Of a stretch of 64,000 bases of DNA, positions 18,800-28,090 are shown piece by piece (position 1 is the stretch's first letter; each line of letters begins with the position of its first letter). The notes beneath the pieces were generated by a model. It was given only the letters and a program-made list of their open reading frames with translations, made no database searches and was not told the origin of the DNA. This DNA is from Micromonospora fulviviridis. GTDB taxonomy: Bacteria > Actinomycetota > Actinomycetes > Mycobacteriales > Micromonosporaceae. Position numbers and translations under genes: made by a program. The stretch is from positions 248,001-312,000 of the forward strand of contig NZ_BMRA01000001.1 of NCBI RefSeq assembly GCF_014648395.1. The letters are read 5' to 3'.

Positions 18800-19390
18800 T
18801 CAGGGCCGAGGGCTCTTCGCCTTCTGTCGGGCGTAGTAGGCGCGGGCGCGGTTGCGGTCGCCGCAGTCCTTCGTGTTGCACCAGCGGCGGTTCCGCCGCG
18901 GTGACGTGTCGAGGTAGACCCAGCCGCACGCGACGTCTTCGCACTGGTGGAGGCGGTCGAGGTCGTCGCGCTGGGTGAGAGCCACGAGCCCGCGGACGAT
19001 GCGATCGCGGGGCAGGCTGAGGTGGGTTTCCCGGTCTCGCCATTGCCAGCGGTCGCCCGTGCGGACCAGGTCTGCTGCGGCGATCGCCGCCCGGTACATG
19101 CCGGCGAGGTCCGCGGCGGCCTCGTGGTCGTCCTCGAAGAGGGTCGCGTAGGCCCTCTCGCGGGCTTCGACGACCTGTTGCCGCTCCCGCTCGGCCCGGG
19201 CGTGGTCCCGGCCGGCGAGATCGCGCAGGGTGACGGCCTCCTCTTCGCTGATCAGGTCGGATTCGAGGCACCAGTCGACGACGTCGGAGAAGGTCCTCAG
19301 GTGTTCGGTGCGTTCGCGCCCGCCGAGGCGCCACGCGACGGTGTTCACCAGGTCGAGCATGCGGTCGCCCGCGATGTGGCCGAACCTCAC
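18800..19390 (-). CDS. ABATE/CGNR zinc-finger transcriptional regulator
   Basis: A 196-aa protein with an N-terminal ABATE domain (DLVNTVAWR near residue 14) and a C-terminal CGNR zinc finger (about 150-185). Three Cys are visible in CEDVACGWVYLDTS and WCNTKDCGDRN, and the namesake CGNR is here CGDR. The Arg-rich segment (SPRRNRRW) fits DNA binding. This family usually regulates an adjacent transporter; here it is divergent from an MFS gene with a shared 110-bp control region containing inverted repeats. GTG start with AGGAG upstream. Confidence 0.85.
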   Translation of the reverse strand: MRFGHIAGDRMLDLVNTVAWRLGGRERTEHLRTFSDVVDWCLESDLISEEEAVTLRDLAGRDHARAERERQQVVEARERAYATLFEDDHEAAADLAGMYRAAIAAADLVRTGDRWQWRDRETHLSLPRDRIVRGLVALTQRDDLDRLHQCEDVACGWVYLDTSPRRNRRWCNTKDCGDRNRARAYYARQKAKSPRP

Positions 19391-19400
19391 CCTCAGCTCC

Positions 19401-19479
19401 TCTCATGGGTAAAAGCATTCTTGCATGTGAGAAGGCTCCACTGGCATGCTCATGCCTGATCAGCCCTTCACCCATGAGA
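19401..19479. promoter_or_regulatory. Divergent control region with inverted repeats
   Basis: TCTCATGGGT (19401-19410) and ACCCATGAGA (19470-19479) are perfect 10-bp inverted copies flanking the divergent promoters, and GGCATG-CT-CATGCC (19443-19456) forms a palindrome between them. CATG-containing half-sites recur, suggesting operators for the CGNR regulator. Confidence 0.5.
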
Positions 19480-19499
19480 ACACCACCAGGAGGCTGCTC

Positions 19500-20758
19500 G
19501 TGCCTGCCGCTGCGCCACGCAGACCGTTCACCGCCCTGTGGGCGTCCCAGGCGTTCTCGAACCTCGCCGACGGACTGCTGCAGGCCGCGGCGCCGCTGCT
19601 CGTCGCCACGCTGACCCGTGACCCGCTCGTGGTGGCGGGCATGACGGTGGTGCAGTTCCTGCCCTGGCTGATCGCCACCCTCCCGCCGGCGCGCTGGCCG
19701 ACCGGGTGGACCGACGTCGGATACTCACCGCCGGCAACTGGCTGCGCGCCGCCGGCTTCGCGCTGCTCGCCGTGGCCCTGGCGAACGGATGGCGCCACGT
19801 CGCACTGCTCTACGCCGCGGTGTTCCTGGCTGGTTGCGCGGAGACGTTGGTCGACAACGCCGCCCTGACCATCCCGCCCCGCCTCCTGCCACGTGAGCAG
19901 CTCGAGCGCGCCAACGGCCGGTTGTTCGCGACCCAGTCCGTCATCAACACCTTCATCGGTCCGCCCGCCGGCGCGGCGTTGTTCGCGCTGGCGGCATCAG
20001 CGGCCTTCTACACCGGCGCGGCCGCGTTCGCCTTCGCCGGCCTGGCAGCTCTGCTGCTGCCCGCGTTGCACCCGACCGGCGAGAACCAGCCGCGCCGCCG
20101 CTCGACCCCGACCACCATCACGCAGGACATCCGCTCCGGATGGGTCCACTTCTGGCGCCACGACCTGCTGCGCCGGGTCGCGTTCATCTCGGCGGCGATC
20201 AACTTCTTCGGCTCGGCCACCGGCGGGCTGCTCGTCCTGCTGATCACCGGCCCGTACCAGCTGCCCATGTCGCGCTACGGCCTCTTCGTCGCCGTGCCCG
20301 CCGCCGGTGCGATCGCCGGCTCACTGCTCGCCGAACACGTCGTGCCCCGCATCGGCGGCGGCCCCACCACCTGGCTCGCCGCCCTCGTCCCGGCCGCCAG
20401 CTACGCCATCCTCGGCCTGGGGCACCACACACCCCTGGCCCTCGCCGGCATGTTCTGCGCCGCCGTTGCCGCCTCGCTGAACCAGATCGTCGTCAGCACC
20501 CTGCGCCAAGCGGCGGTTCCCGACGAACTGCTCGGCCGCGTCACCGCCGCCTACCGCCTGGTCGTCCTTGGTGTCGTCCCCCTCGGCGCCCTCGCCGGCG
20601 GCCTGCTCGGACGCGGTCTGGGGCTCCGCGCCACCTTCATCGCCGCGGCCCTCGGACTCGTGCTCGCCGCGCTGCCGCTCGCCTCCCGGGTCACCACCCG
20701 GGCCCTGCGTGACGCCGAACCCACCCGTCACCGGAACGAGCTCCAGCCCGCGCCCTGA
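19500..20758 (+). pseudogene. MFS transporter with one frameshift
   Basis: The first ~63 codons from GTG 19500 (AGGAGG six bases upstream) encode the first two MFS helices and then lose similarity near 19683-19690. The remaining ~350 residues continue in another frame, beginning DRRRILTAGNWLRAAG, which is the conserved loop after helix 2 of EntS/DUF-type MFS exporters. One base missing in CTCCCGCCGG (restoring CTCCCGGCCGG) would rejoin the frames as LPAGALADRVDRRR. About 415 aa would be produced if intact, with ~11-12 helices. It is either a recent pseudogene or a sequencing error. Divergent from the CGNR regulator, its probable controller. Confidence 0.8.
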
Positions 20759-20895
20759 GTCCGCCACCCGCGCGGCCCACGATTCCCCACGCCGCCATGG
20801 GCGTCCCCGATCGGTACATCTAGGGGGCGACCCCGGGATCGAAGTGGGTGGTGGTCCCCGATCCGTTTCGGGCGGCTCCGGCGACAGGCTGAGGC

Positions 20896-21564
20896 ATGCC
20901 TGGAACCCGGAGCAGTGGTCTGTTGGCCCTCGGCGGGATCGCCCTGGCGGCGGTGCTCGCGGTCCTCGGTCACCTCGAGGTGAGCGACGACCTGAATCCC
21001 TGGTCGCTGACCGTCAGCGACTTCGCCGTCTCGGACCGGGGCGGCGTCATCGACACGGCCATGGCGGTGCTGGCGGCGGCCACCGTCGTACTGCTGCCGG
21101 CGCTGCGCCGGGCCGGCGCGGGCCGGCTCGCGGCGGCGCTGCTGGTGGCCTGGTCCGCCGGTCTGGTGGCCGCCGCGGTGGTGCCCACCAACGAGCCGGG
21201 ACTTCCCATGGACACCGCCGCCTACCTGCACCGGTACGCCTCGGTGGTGGCCTTCCTGGCCCTGCCGGTCGCCGGCTGGCTGCTCGCCCGGCGGCTGGGC
21301 GGGCGGGCCGCCGGCTGGCTGCGCGGGCTCGCCCTGACCAGCCTGCTGCTGGCCGCGGCGATGATCTGGTCCGCCTACCCGGGCGACCGGGTGCTCATCG
21401 GCCTCGCCGAGCGCCTGCTCATCCTCGCCGAGGTGGCCCTGCTCGCGGTGGTCGCGGCAACGCTGGCCGGGCGGCGCATCGGCGGCGTGGCGGTGTCCCG
21501 GGGGTGGGAACACCGCCAGCTCGCCGAGGTGGCACGCGAGGTCACTCCAGCTCGTGGAGCATGA
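20896..21564 (+). CDS. DUF998 family membrane protein
   Basis: A 222-aa protein with about six hydrophobic helices and the DUF998 layout: LNPWSLTVSDFA loop after helix 1, AxxxR in helix 2, VPTNEP loop and a conserved H-RYAS in helix 4. The function of DUF998 is unknown. The start is ATG 20896 (MPGTRSSG). Its 3' end overlaps the convergent lpdA-like gene by 23 bp. Upstream, TCCCCGATC occurs twice (near 20806 and 20857) in the 137-bp spacer. Confidence 0.75.
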   Translation: MPGTRSSGLLALGGIALAAVLAVLGHLEVSDDLNPWSLTVSDFAVSDRGGVIDTAMAVLAAATVVLLPALRRAGAGRLAAALLVAWSAGLVAAAVVPTNEPGLPMDTAAYLHRYASVVAFLALPVAGWLLARRLGGRAAGWLRGLALTSLLLAAAMIWSAYPGDRVLIGLAERLLILAEVALLAVVAATLAGRRIGGVAVSRGWEHRQLAEVAREVTPARGA

Positions 21565-22945
21565 GCTGGCGGGCCGCCTCGGTGATCGAGCCGGACAGGC
21601 TCGGATAGATGGTGATGGTCTGGGCCAGCTCGTTGACGGTGAGGTTGTTCTCGACGGCCATGGTGATCGGCAGGATCAGCTCGCTGGCCTTCGGCGCCAC
21701 CACCACGCCGCCGATCACCTGCCCGCTGGCGGGCCGGCAGAAGAGCTTGACGAAGCCGTCGGCCAGGTCGTCCATCTTCGCCCGGGCGTTGCCGGAGAGC
21801 GGCAGCATCACCTGGCGGGCCGGGACCTTGCCGGCGTCCACCTCGTCCTGCGAGACGCCGACGGTGGCCAGCTCCGGGTCGGTGAAGACGTTCGCCGCGA
21901 CGGTACGCAGCCGCAGCGGCCGGACCGCCTCGCCGAGCGCGTGCCACATCGCGATCCGGCCCTGCATGGCGGCGACGCTGGCCAGCGGCAGCACCCCGGT
22001 GCAGTCGCCGGCCGCGTAGATGCCGGGGACGTTGGTCCGGGAGACCCGGTCGACCGTGACGTAGCCGCCCCGGGCCAGCTCGACGCCGTACTCGGCGAGG
22101 CCCAGGTCGGCGGTGTTGGGGATCGAGCCGACCGCGATCAACGCGTGCGAGCCGGCCACCACCCGGCCGTCGGAGAGCACCACCTCGACGCCGTCGCCGA
22201 TCCGGCGGACCGCCTCGGCGCGGGAGTTGTTGAGGATGGTCATGCCCCGGTTGCGGAACACCCGCTCGATGGCCGAGGCGGCGTCGGCGTCCTCGTGCGG
22301 CATGACCCGGTCCCGGCTGGAGACCAGGGTGACCGCGACCCCCATGGCCAGGTACGCGCTGGCGAACTCGGCGCCGGTCACGCCGGAGCCGACCACGATC
22401 AGGTGCTCGGGCAGCTCCGGGAGGTCGTACACCTGGCGCCAGGTGAGGATGCGCTCGCCGTCGGGCAGGGCCGTGGGGAGCTGGCGCGGGGTGGCGCCGG
22501 TGGCGACCAGCACGGTGGTGGCGGCGATCGAGTACTCCTCGCCACCGTCGGCCGGCGCGACGATCACCCGGTGGGTGTGACCGAGGGTGTCCTCGCCGAG
22601 CCGGGCGGTGCCGGCGACGAACTCGACCCCGGCCTTGATCAGCTTGGCGTGGATGTCCGCGGACTGGGCCAGGGCGAGCCGCTTGACCCGCTCGTGCACC
22701 GCCGGGGCGTCGACCGTGACCGCCTCCAGCCCGTCGGAGTGCACGCCGAACTCCTCGGTGTCCCGGTAGCCCGTGACCACCTCCGAGCTGGCGATGAAGG
22801 TCTTGGACGGCACGCAGTCGGAGAGCACGCAGGCGCCGCCGGCCCCCTCGGCCTCGACCACGGTGACCTCAGCGTCCAGCTGGGCGGCGACCAGCGCCGC
22901 CTCGTAGCCGGCCGGCCCCCCGCCGATGATCACGATCTGGCTCAC
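21542..22945 (-). CDS. lpdA: Flavoprotein disulfide reductase-like NAD(P)H-quinone dehydrogenase
   Basis: A 467-aa two-dinucleotide-fold flavoprotein. FAD motif IIGGGPAGYEAA at the N-terminus, redox-type Cys pair in GGACVLSDCVPSK, NAD(P) motif VVGSGVTGAEFA (about residue 180), and AAGDCTG near 310. The C-terminal catalytic His-Glu pair of lipoamide or glutathione reductases is not preserved (IYPSLSGS instead of HAHPT), as in mycobacterial LpdA (Rv3303c), which reduces quinones rather than lipoamide. GTG 22945 is the start because the FAD motif begins four residues later. It is probably a membrane-associated quinone reductase acting in redox defence. Confidence 0.85.
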   Translation of the reverse strand: MSQIVIIGGGPAGYEAALVAAQLDAEVTVVEAEGAGGACVLSDCVPSKTFIASSEVVTGYRDTEEFGVHSDGLEAVTVDAPAVHERVKRLALAQSADIHAKLIKAGVEFVAGTARLGEDTLGHTHRVIVAPADGGEEYSIAATTVLVATGATPRQLPTALPDGERILTWRQVYDLPELPEHLIVVGSGVTGAEFASAYLAMGVAVTLVSSRDRVMPHEDADAASAIERVFRNRGMTILNNSRAEAVRRIGDGVEVVLSDGRVVAGSHALIAVGSIPNTADLGLAEYGVELARGGYVTVDRVSRTNVPGIYAAGDCTGVLPLASVAAMQGRIAMWHALGEAVRPLRLRTVAANVFTDPELATVGVSQDEVDAGKVPARQVMLPLSGNARAKMDDLADGFVKLFCRPASGQVIGGVVVAPKASELILPITMAVENNLTVNELAQTITIYPSLSGSITEAARQLMLHELE

Positions 22946-23097
22946 AGGGCCATCCTTTCGTTCGCGACTGCGGGGCTCCGCTCCGCTGCACTCCTCGCGC
23001 TCACCGCGCTCGCCCCCGACCAATGCTCACAGTGACTTTCTTCTCCCCGTCGCGTTCGACACGCACCGTCGTATTCTCCCCCACCCGTCGGTCCGGC

Positions 23098-23103
23098 TAT
23101 CGT
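23098..23103 (+). promoter_or_regulatory. Candidate -10 box of the GGCT gene
   Basis: TATCGT is 7 nt before GTG 23111 with no ribosome site between, fitting a leaderless transcript. Confidence 0.4.
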
Positions 23104-23110
23104 CATCGCC

Positions 23111-23566
23111 GTGCGTCTTTACGCCGCTTACGGCTCGAACCTGGACCCCGCTCGCATGCGCGCCTACTGCCCGCATTCGCCGATGGTGGGTACCGGCTGG
23201 CTGGAGGGGTGGCGGCTCACCTTCGCGGGCGAGGACGTCATCGGCTGGGAGGGCTCGGTCAGCACGGTTGTCGAGTCGCCGGGCGACCGGGTCTTCGTGG
23301 CGCTCTACGACATCCACCCGTACGACGCGGCCCAGCTCGACGAGATCGAGGGCGTGACCTCGGGGACGTACCGGAAGCTGACCGTCCGCGTCTCGACGCT
23401 GGACGGGGACGTGACCGCCTGGGTCTACGTCTTCGACGGCTACGAGGGCGGCCTGCCGACGTCGTGGTACCTGTCGGAGATCGCGAACGCGGCGGAGAAG
23501 GCGGGCGCGCCGGACGACTACGTCACCGAGCTGCGGTCCCGCCCCACCGGCACCGCGTCCGCGTAG
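23111..23566 (+). CDS. Gamma-glutamylcyclotransferase-like (GGCT/AIG2) protein
   Basis: A 151-aa protein with the GGCT fold. The phosphate-like binding loop YAAYGSNLDPARM is at residues 3-16 and the catalytic Glu position falls in LDEIEGVTSGTY (about residue 79-90). The family releases 5-oxoproline from gamma-glutamyl amines or peptides; in actinomycetes the substrate is uncertain because mycothiol replaces glutathione. Start GTG, probably leaderless. It converges on the GNAT gene with a small hairpin between. Confidence 0.82.
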   Translation: MRLYAAYGSNLDPARMRAYCPHSPMVGTGWLEGWRLTFAGEDVIGWEGSVSTVVESPGDRVFVALYDIHPYDAAQLDEIEGVTSGTYRKLTVRVSTLDGDVTAWVYVFDGYEGGLPTSWYLSEIANAAEKAGAPDDYVTELRSRPTGTASA

Positions 23567-23616
23567 CGCGTCTCCCACGTCTCCAGTCTGCTCCGGCGGG
23601 TTCTCCGGCCGGGCGC

Positions 23617-23634
23617 CGACCCCGCGGCGGGTCG
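23617..23634. terminator. Weak hairpin between convergent genes
   Basis: CGACCC and GGGTCG form a 6-bp stem with a GC-rich loop in the 72-bp gap between the GGCT and GNAT genes. It may serve both strands. Confidence 0.3.
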
Positions 23635-23638
23635 CGTA

Positions 23639-24601
23639 TCACACACCCGCGGCGGGGACGCTCCGCTCGTACATGTCGGTCCAGCGCGCGTCGGCCAGCC
23701 CGACCGAGCGGTAGAGGGTGACCGGGGCGGTCGGGTTGGCCAGGTCGACACCGAGACCGGCCTCGGCCCGGCCCTTGGCCGCGTAGACGGCGAAGGCCCG
23801 GCGCAGCAGCGCCGCACCCACCCCGCGCCGCCGGTACGCGGGCAGCACGGACAGCGTCCGCACCCAGCCCATGTCCTGGTCGAGCGCCTGGTCGGAGGAC
23901 TGGAGGGCGCCGGCCGGCTCCCCGTCGACCTCGGCCACGAACCACTCGTCCCACACCTTGCCCGAGGAGGGGAGCGCCTCGCGCCACCGGTCGAAGTCGA
24001 CCGGCTCGTAGTCCGGGGTGTCCCGGAACGCGGTGTCGAAGATCCGGTGGAACAGCCGCAGGTCGGCCTCGTCGTCGGCGCGCAGCGGCCGGACGGTCAC
24101 CCCGGCCGGGGGCGCCGGCTCGGCGGGCAGGTCGGCCAGCGAGCGGGTCATCCGGATGTACCGCTTGATCCGGGTGAACCCGGCCGCGACCAGCTCCTCC
24201 GCCCAGCGGGTCTCCGGCGCGAAGACGGCGGTACGGACGGTGAGGGCGGGCAGGCCGCGCTCGGCGGCCCGCTCGGCGACCCGGTCGAGCAGCCGGGCCA
24301 GCAGCGGGGCGCGCAGGTCGGCGCCCCGGTCGGGGTCGACGTAGACCTCGACGAACTCCCGGCCCACCCCGGTGGGGTTGCTCAGGATGGTCCAGCCCAC
24401 CGCGGTGCCGTCCGGGTCGGTGACCAGCCAGGAGTCCCGGGCCGGGTCGACGAAGGGTGCGGTCAGCGCGTCCCGCACGTCCTCCGCGTCGAAGTCGGGG
24501 TAGCCGACCGCGAAGGTGTCGGCGGCGTGCACCACCGCCAGGATCGCGGGCACGTCGTCGAGGGTGGGGCGGCGGGCGGTCCAGCCGGCGGGAAGCGTCA
24601 C
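23639..24601 (-). CDS. Double-GNAT acetyltransferase, mycothiol-synthase-like
   Basis: A 320-aa protein with two GNAT folds. The C-terminal one is complete, with acetyl-CoA loop V-PAYRRRGVGAALL (about residue 245) and the LxVDLANPTAPVTLYRSVGL strand-helix; the N-terminal copy (residues 10-150) is weaker. This duplicated architecture is shared with mycothiol synthase MshD, but the sequence alone does not establish mycothiol synthesis. I place the start at GTG 24601 because similarity begins there; a CAGGAT box lies 7 nt upstream. It may be the last gene of a minus-strand group starting at 27002. Confidence 0.8.
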   Translation of the reverse strand: MTLPAGWTARRPTLDDVPAILAVVHAADTFAVGYPDFDAEDVRDALTAPFVDPARDSWLVTDPDGTAVGWTILSNPTGVGREFVEVYVDPDRGADLRAPLLARLLDRVAERAAERGLPALTVRTAVFAPETRWAEELVAAGFTRIKRYIRMTRSLADLPAEPAPPAGVTVRPLRADDEADLRLFHRIFDTAFRDTPDYEPVDFDRWREALPSSGKVWDEWFVAEVDGEPAGALQSSDQALDQDMGWVRTLSVLPAYRRRGVGAALLRRAFAVYAAKGRAEAGLGVDLANPTAPVTLYRSVGLADARWTDMYERSVPAAGV

Positions 24602-24643
24602 GCGGCAGATCCTGGCAGCCGCCCCCGCGACCGCGCTTCCCAT

Positions 24644-25381
24644 TTATCGGCGGAGGCGCAGCCGCGCGGCGGTGAGCAGGTTGAGCAGTTCCGCGCCCTC
24701 ACCGGGGGTGAGCGCCCGGAACGCCGGGGAGACCAGCCGGTCGGTCACCGCCTCGGCCCAGAGCCGCCGCCGCACCAGCGGTCCCACCGGCGGGTACGGC
24801 GGCGGCCAGCCGCACGCGGCGGCGCCGGCGTCCCCCTCCGGCCCGGCCAGCACCGCCTCCAGCGGGGTCATCCCGGAGGCCCGCACCGCCAGCAGGTACG
24901 CCCCGGCGAAGTGCTCGCGGAGCAGCAGCAGCGCGACGGCCGCCCGGGCGCCCGGCGCGGGGTCGTCGACCGGCATGGCCCGCCAGGCGGCGAAGAGCGG
25001 CATCCCGCTGCCGTCCGCCGCGTCGACCGCCCGGCGCAGCAGACCGGCGAGCCGGGACGTCGCCGGGGCGTCACCCAGGGTGGCCACACCCCACCGGCAG
25101 CACTCGGCCAGGTTCGCGCCCGCCACCTCCAGCGGCGGGACGGTCCGCACGGCGGCGTCCCAGCCGTCGGCGACCGCCTCCGGCGCGATGAAACCGAGCG
25201 CGGCGGCGACCGTCTCGGCGCGGACGTCGCCGAGCGCCCCGGCCCGGCCGGTGATGTAGAAGGCCCAGCCGGAGATGCCGAGCAGCCGGGCCCGGCGCAG
25301 CGTCGACGGGCAGCGCGAGAACGCCTCCCCGAGCTCCAGCACCAGCGGCTTGCTGGCGGCGGCGACCTGCTCCGGGGTCAT
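24644..25381 (-). CDS. SCO6745-family helical protein
   Basis: A 245-aa all-helical protein resembling the actinobacterial SCO6745/SalK family: an N-terminal segment with R-LR-ARLLGISGWAFYITGRAGALG, then repeated Gly/Ala-rich helices and a C-terminal LTPGEGAELLNLL. Members are often found near redox enzymes, but no activity is established. The stop lies 42 bp before the GNAT start on the same strand. The assignment is from recalled family features, so moderate confidence. Confidence 0.6.
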   Translation of the reverse strand: MTPEQVAAASKPLVLELGEAFSRCPSTLRRARLLGISGWAFYITGRAGALGDVRAETVAAALGFIAPEAVADGWDAAVRTVPPLEVAGANLAECCRWGVATLGDAPATSRLAGLLRRAVDAADGSGMPLFAAWRAMPVDDPAPGARAAVALLLLREHFAGAYLLAVRASGMTPLEAVLAGPEGDAGAAACGWPPPYPPVGPLVRRRLWAEAVTDRLVSPAFRALTPGEGAELLNLLTAARLRLRR

Positions 25382-25424
25382 CGGCGGCCCCCCACCGTCC
25401 GTCCACCGTGGTCATCCATCACGG

Positions 25425-26366
25425 TCAGTCTGCCCCGTGACCACCCTCCGCGGCATCCCCCTCTTCGGCGTCGAGCGCCTCCAACGCGGCCTCCACCTCA
25501 CCGGTGCGCCGGCGGGCGGCGGTGAGCGACCGCTCCGCGCCCCGGCGGGCCAGCTTGGCCCGGCTCAGCTCCTGCTCGGCGACGGCCCGGCGGCGTTCGA
25601 GCTCGGCCAGCTCGGTCTCGATCCGGTCCAGCGTCGCCCCGCCGTCCCGTTCCGCGCCGGTGGCCTCGGCCAGCTCCGCCTCGGCCCGCTCCTGCTCGTC
25701 GCGGGCCTTCGCCAGCTCGCGTTCCACGGCCCGGCGGCGCCTCGCCCGCTCGGCCCGGGCCGCCCGCTCGGCGGCCCGCTCGTCGCGCGTCCGCCGGGCC
25801 TCGGCCCGCTCGGCCGCCCGGTCCGGTACGGCGGGTTCCTCCTCCCCACCGCCGGTGACCAGCCGCAGCTGCGGCCGGGGCACCTCGCCGAACCCGGCGT
25901 AGTGGGTGGCCCGCAGCAGCCGGCCGGCGCGGACCTGCTCGGCCACCTCGGTGTCGGAGAGCGCCGCGTTGAGCGTCGCCTCCACCTCACCGAGCGGCAG
26001 CTTCCCGACCGGCGGGGCGCCCGGCTCGGCGGTGGCGAGCTTGCGTACCTCGGCGACCAGCGCGCCCACCACGGCCCGGCGCTGCGCGGACAGCTCGCGG
26101 AGCCGGCCGCCGCGCAGTTCGCGCTGGGCGGAGCGGAGCGACTCGGCGAGCTGCGCCAGGTCGGCGACCAGCTCCGGGCGGCGGATGGCGAGCAGGTTGA
26201 CCAGCCAGGCGGCGACGGTGGGCCGGCGCAGCTTGCCGATCTCCCGGGCGCCCTTCGGGTCGCCGGCCCGGCGCGCCTCGGCGACGGCGGCGTCCCGCGC
26301 CGCGACGAAACGGTCCGGCGGCGTCGCGTAGAGCCGCTGGACCAGGTCGGGGGGTGGACCGGCCAT
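25425..26366 (-). CDS. Coiled-coil protein, conserved in actinomycetes, function unknown
   Basis: A 313-aa cytoplasmic protein. The first ~150 residues form a conserved helical domain (LYATPPDRFVAARD, then LRRPTVAAWLVNLLA), followed by ~130 residues of highly charged Arg/Glu/Ala coiled coil (heptad-like ERAERARRRR, then AEAELAEAT) and an acidic end. There is no signal peptide or catalytic motif. Comparable proteins are common hypothetical proteins in Micromonosporaceae and Streptomyces. It starts 6 bp after the MBL-fold gene on the same strand, so the two are cotranscribed. Confidence 0.72.
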   Translation of the reverse strand: MAGPPPDLVQRLYATPPDRFVAARDAAVAEARRAGDPKGAREIGKLRRPTVAAWLVNLLAIRRPELVADLAQLAESLRSAQRELRGGRLRELSAQRRAVVGALVAEVRKLATAEPGAPPVGKLPLGEVEATLNAALSDTEVAEQVRAGRLLRATHYAGFGEVPRPQLRLVTGGGEEEPAVPDRAAERAEARRTRDERAAERAARAERARRRRAVERELAKARDEQERAEAELAEATGAERDGGATLDRIETELAELERRRAVAEQELSRAKLARRGAERSLTAARRRTGEVEAALEALDAEEGDAAEGGHGAD

Positions 26367-26372
26367 GCGGGG

Positions 26373-27002
26373 TCAGGCGTCGATCCGGGTGCCCGGTTCC
26401 AGCCGCCGGTACTCGGTCTTCGACAGCGCGGTGTACTGGCGGTCGAGCACGCCGAAGCCGTTGGCGTTGAGCAGCGCGTCGTGCAGCGCGAAGGCCCGCC
26501 GCGGGGCGACCGCCCGGATGAAGTCGACCACCTCGGAGAACTTGGACCAGGGCGCGTGGATCGGCGCGAAGAGCGTGTCCACCTGGACGTCGTCGGGGAC
26601 GACCAGTGAGTCGCCCGGGTGGTAGACGACGTCGTTGAACAGGTAGCCCAGGTTCTGGACGACCGGGATGTCCGGGTGGATGACGGCGTGCTGGCCGCCG
26701 TACGCGCGGACCGCCACGCCGGCCGCGGTGAACGACTCGCCCGGCACGACCACGGTCAGCGCCTCGGCCGCGTCGCCGAGGGCGCCGGCGAGCGAGGCGG
26801 GACCGTAAACCGGGACCGGCCGCCGGTCCAGCGCCCGGGTCAGCGCCTCGACGTTCACGTGGTCCGGGTGCTCGTGGGTGATCAGCACCGCGTCCACCCC
26901 GTCCAGCGCCTCGGGTTCGCTGTAGCCACCGGGGTCCACGACCAGCACTCCACCGTCGTGCTCCAGCCGGACGCAGGAGTGGGTGTACTTGGTGACCTGC
27001 AT
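26373..27002 (-). CDS. MBL-fold metallo-hydrolase
   Basis: A 209-aa metallo-beta-lactamase-fold protein of the UlaG-like/SCO branch. It starts MQVTKYTHSCVRLEHDGG and carries the metal motif THEHPDHVN (about residues 56-64), a further His in GGQHAVIHPDIP, and Asp in YHPGDSLVVPDD. The family includes lactonases and phosphodiesterases; the substrate is unknown. ATG 27002 begins the conserved first strand, with GAGG upstream. It heads a short minus-strand operon with the coiled-coil gene. Confidence 0.85.
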   Translation of the reverse strand: MQVTKYTHSCVRLEHDGGVLVVDPGGYSEPEALDGVDAVLITHEHPDHVNVEALTRALDRRPVPVYGPASLAGALGDAAEALTVVVPGESFTAAGVAVRAYGGQHAVIHPDIPVVQNLGYLFNDVVYHPGDSLVVPDDVQVDTLFAPIHAPWSKFSEVVDFIRAVAPRRAFALHDALLNANGFGVLDRQYTALSKTEYRRLEPGTRIDA

Positions 27003-27124
27003 CGTGACTCCTCGATTATCGAATCGTGACGTCCTCAGCGCAGTCTGCCGGAACCGGCGCGGTATCGCGTCGCGTCCGACGTATCGGTCCCGCAGCGGGG
27101 CCGCCGGAGGATCGGAGCGGGGAC

Positions 27125-28090
27125 ATGAGGATACGGGACAGCCACCGCCGGGGCCGGGCGCTCGCCGCGGCCGGGCTGCTGGTGGTGTTGGGCGCCGGCG
27201 CATGCAGCGCGGGCGACAGTGGGGGCGACAACGCGAGCTCCGCCGAGCAGCCGCAGGCGGTGGCGGGTGGGGCGGCGGACCGGGACCAGGCCGCGCCGGA
27301 GAAGGCGCAGTCCGGTACGGGCGGCGCGGACCTGCGGGTCGACCAGCGGGCGATCATCTACACCGGAACGCTCCAGGTACGGGTGGACGACGTGGAGCGG
27401 GCGGCCCGCGAGGCGAGCACGGCCGTGACGGCGGCCGGCGGCTTCGTCGGCGGCGACCAGCGCAACAGCGACTCGGCGGACGCCCGGGCCGAGCTGATCC
27501 TGCGGGTGCCGGCGGAGCGGTTCACGACCGTGCTGGAGGCGCTGGCCAGGCTCGGCAAGCAGGAGCGGCGCGAGGTGCGGACCGAGGACGTGACCGAGGA
27601 GACCGTCGACCTGGACGCCCGGATCGCCACCCAGCGCGCCCGGGTGGACAGCGCCCGCCGGCTGCTGGCCCGGGCCACCTCGATCAACGACCTGGTCACG
27701 CTGGAGAACGAGGTGGGCCGCCGGGAGGCGGACCTGGCCTCGCTGGAGGCGAAGAAGCGCCGGCTCGCCGACCTGACCGCGCTTTCCACCGTCACGGTGA
27801 CCTTCGTCGGCCCGGAGGCCGCGGCCGCCGAGGACGAGACGGAGCTCGGCTTCCTGGCCGGGCTGCGGGGAGGCTGGACGGCGTTCCTGGGCGCGTTGCG
27901 GGTGGGGCTCACCGTGCTCGGCGCGGTGCTGCCGTTCGCGCTGGCGATCGGCGTGCCCGTGGCGCTGGTGCTGATCCTGGCCCGCCGGCGCGGTCGCCGT
28001 ACGCCGCCGGCCGGTCCGGCGCTGCCGGAGCCGGCGGGTCCGGTGCCTAGCGGGCCGCCGCCAGTGCCCGCAGCGCGGTCTGGACCATGA
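27125..28090 (+). CDS. DUF4349 lipoprotein
   Basis: A 321-aa exported lipoprotein. The N-terminal RIRDSHRRGR-hydrophobic-GAGAC sequence is a lipoprotein signal with Cys27 or so as the acylation site; a Ser/Gly/Asp-rich linker follows. The DUF4349 domain (about 70-235) includes IIYTGTLQVRVDDVE and a central coiled coil (ARIATQRARVDSARRLLARA). A membrane helix (~260-285) and a Pro-rich cytoplasmic tail end the protein. Function is unknown; members are thought to be envelope associated. Its end overlaps the convergent amidohydrolase gene by 44 bp. Confidence 0.8.
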   Translation: MRIRDSHRRGRALAAAGLLVVLGAGACSAGDSGGDNASSAEQPQAVAGGAADRDQAAPEKAQSGTGGADLRVDQRAIIYTGTLQVRVDDVERAAREASTAVTAAGGFVGGDQRNSDSADARAELILRVPAERFTTVLEALARLGKQERREVRTEDVTEETVDLDARIATQRARVDSARRLLARATSINDLVTLENEVGRREADLASLEAKKRRLADLTALSTVTVTFVGPEAAAAEDETELGFLAGLRGGWTAFLGALRVGLTVLGAVLPFALAIGVPVALVLILARRRGRRTPPAGPALPEPAGPVPSGPPPVPAARSGP

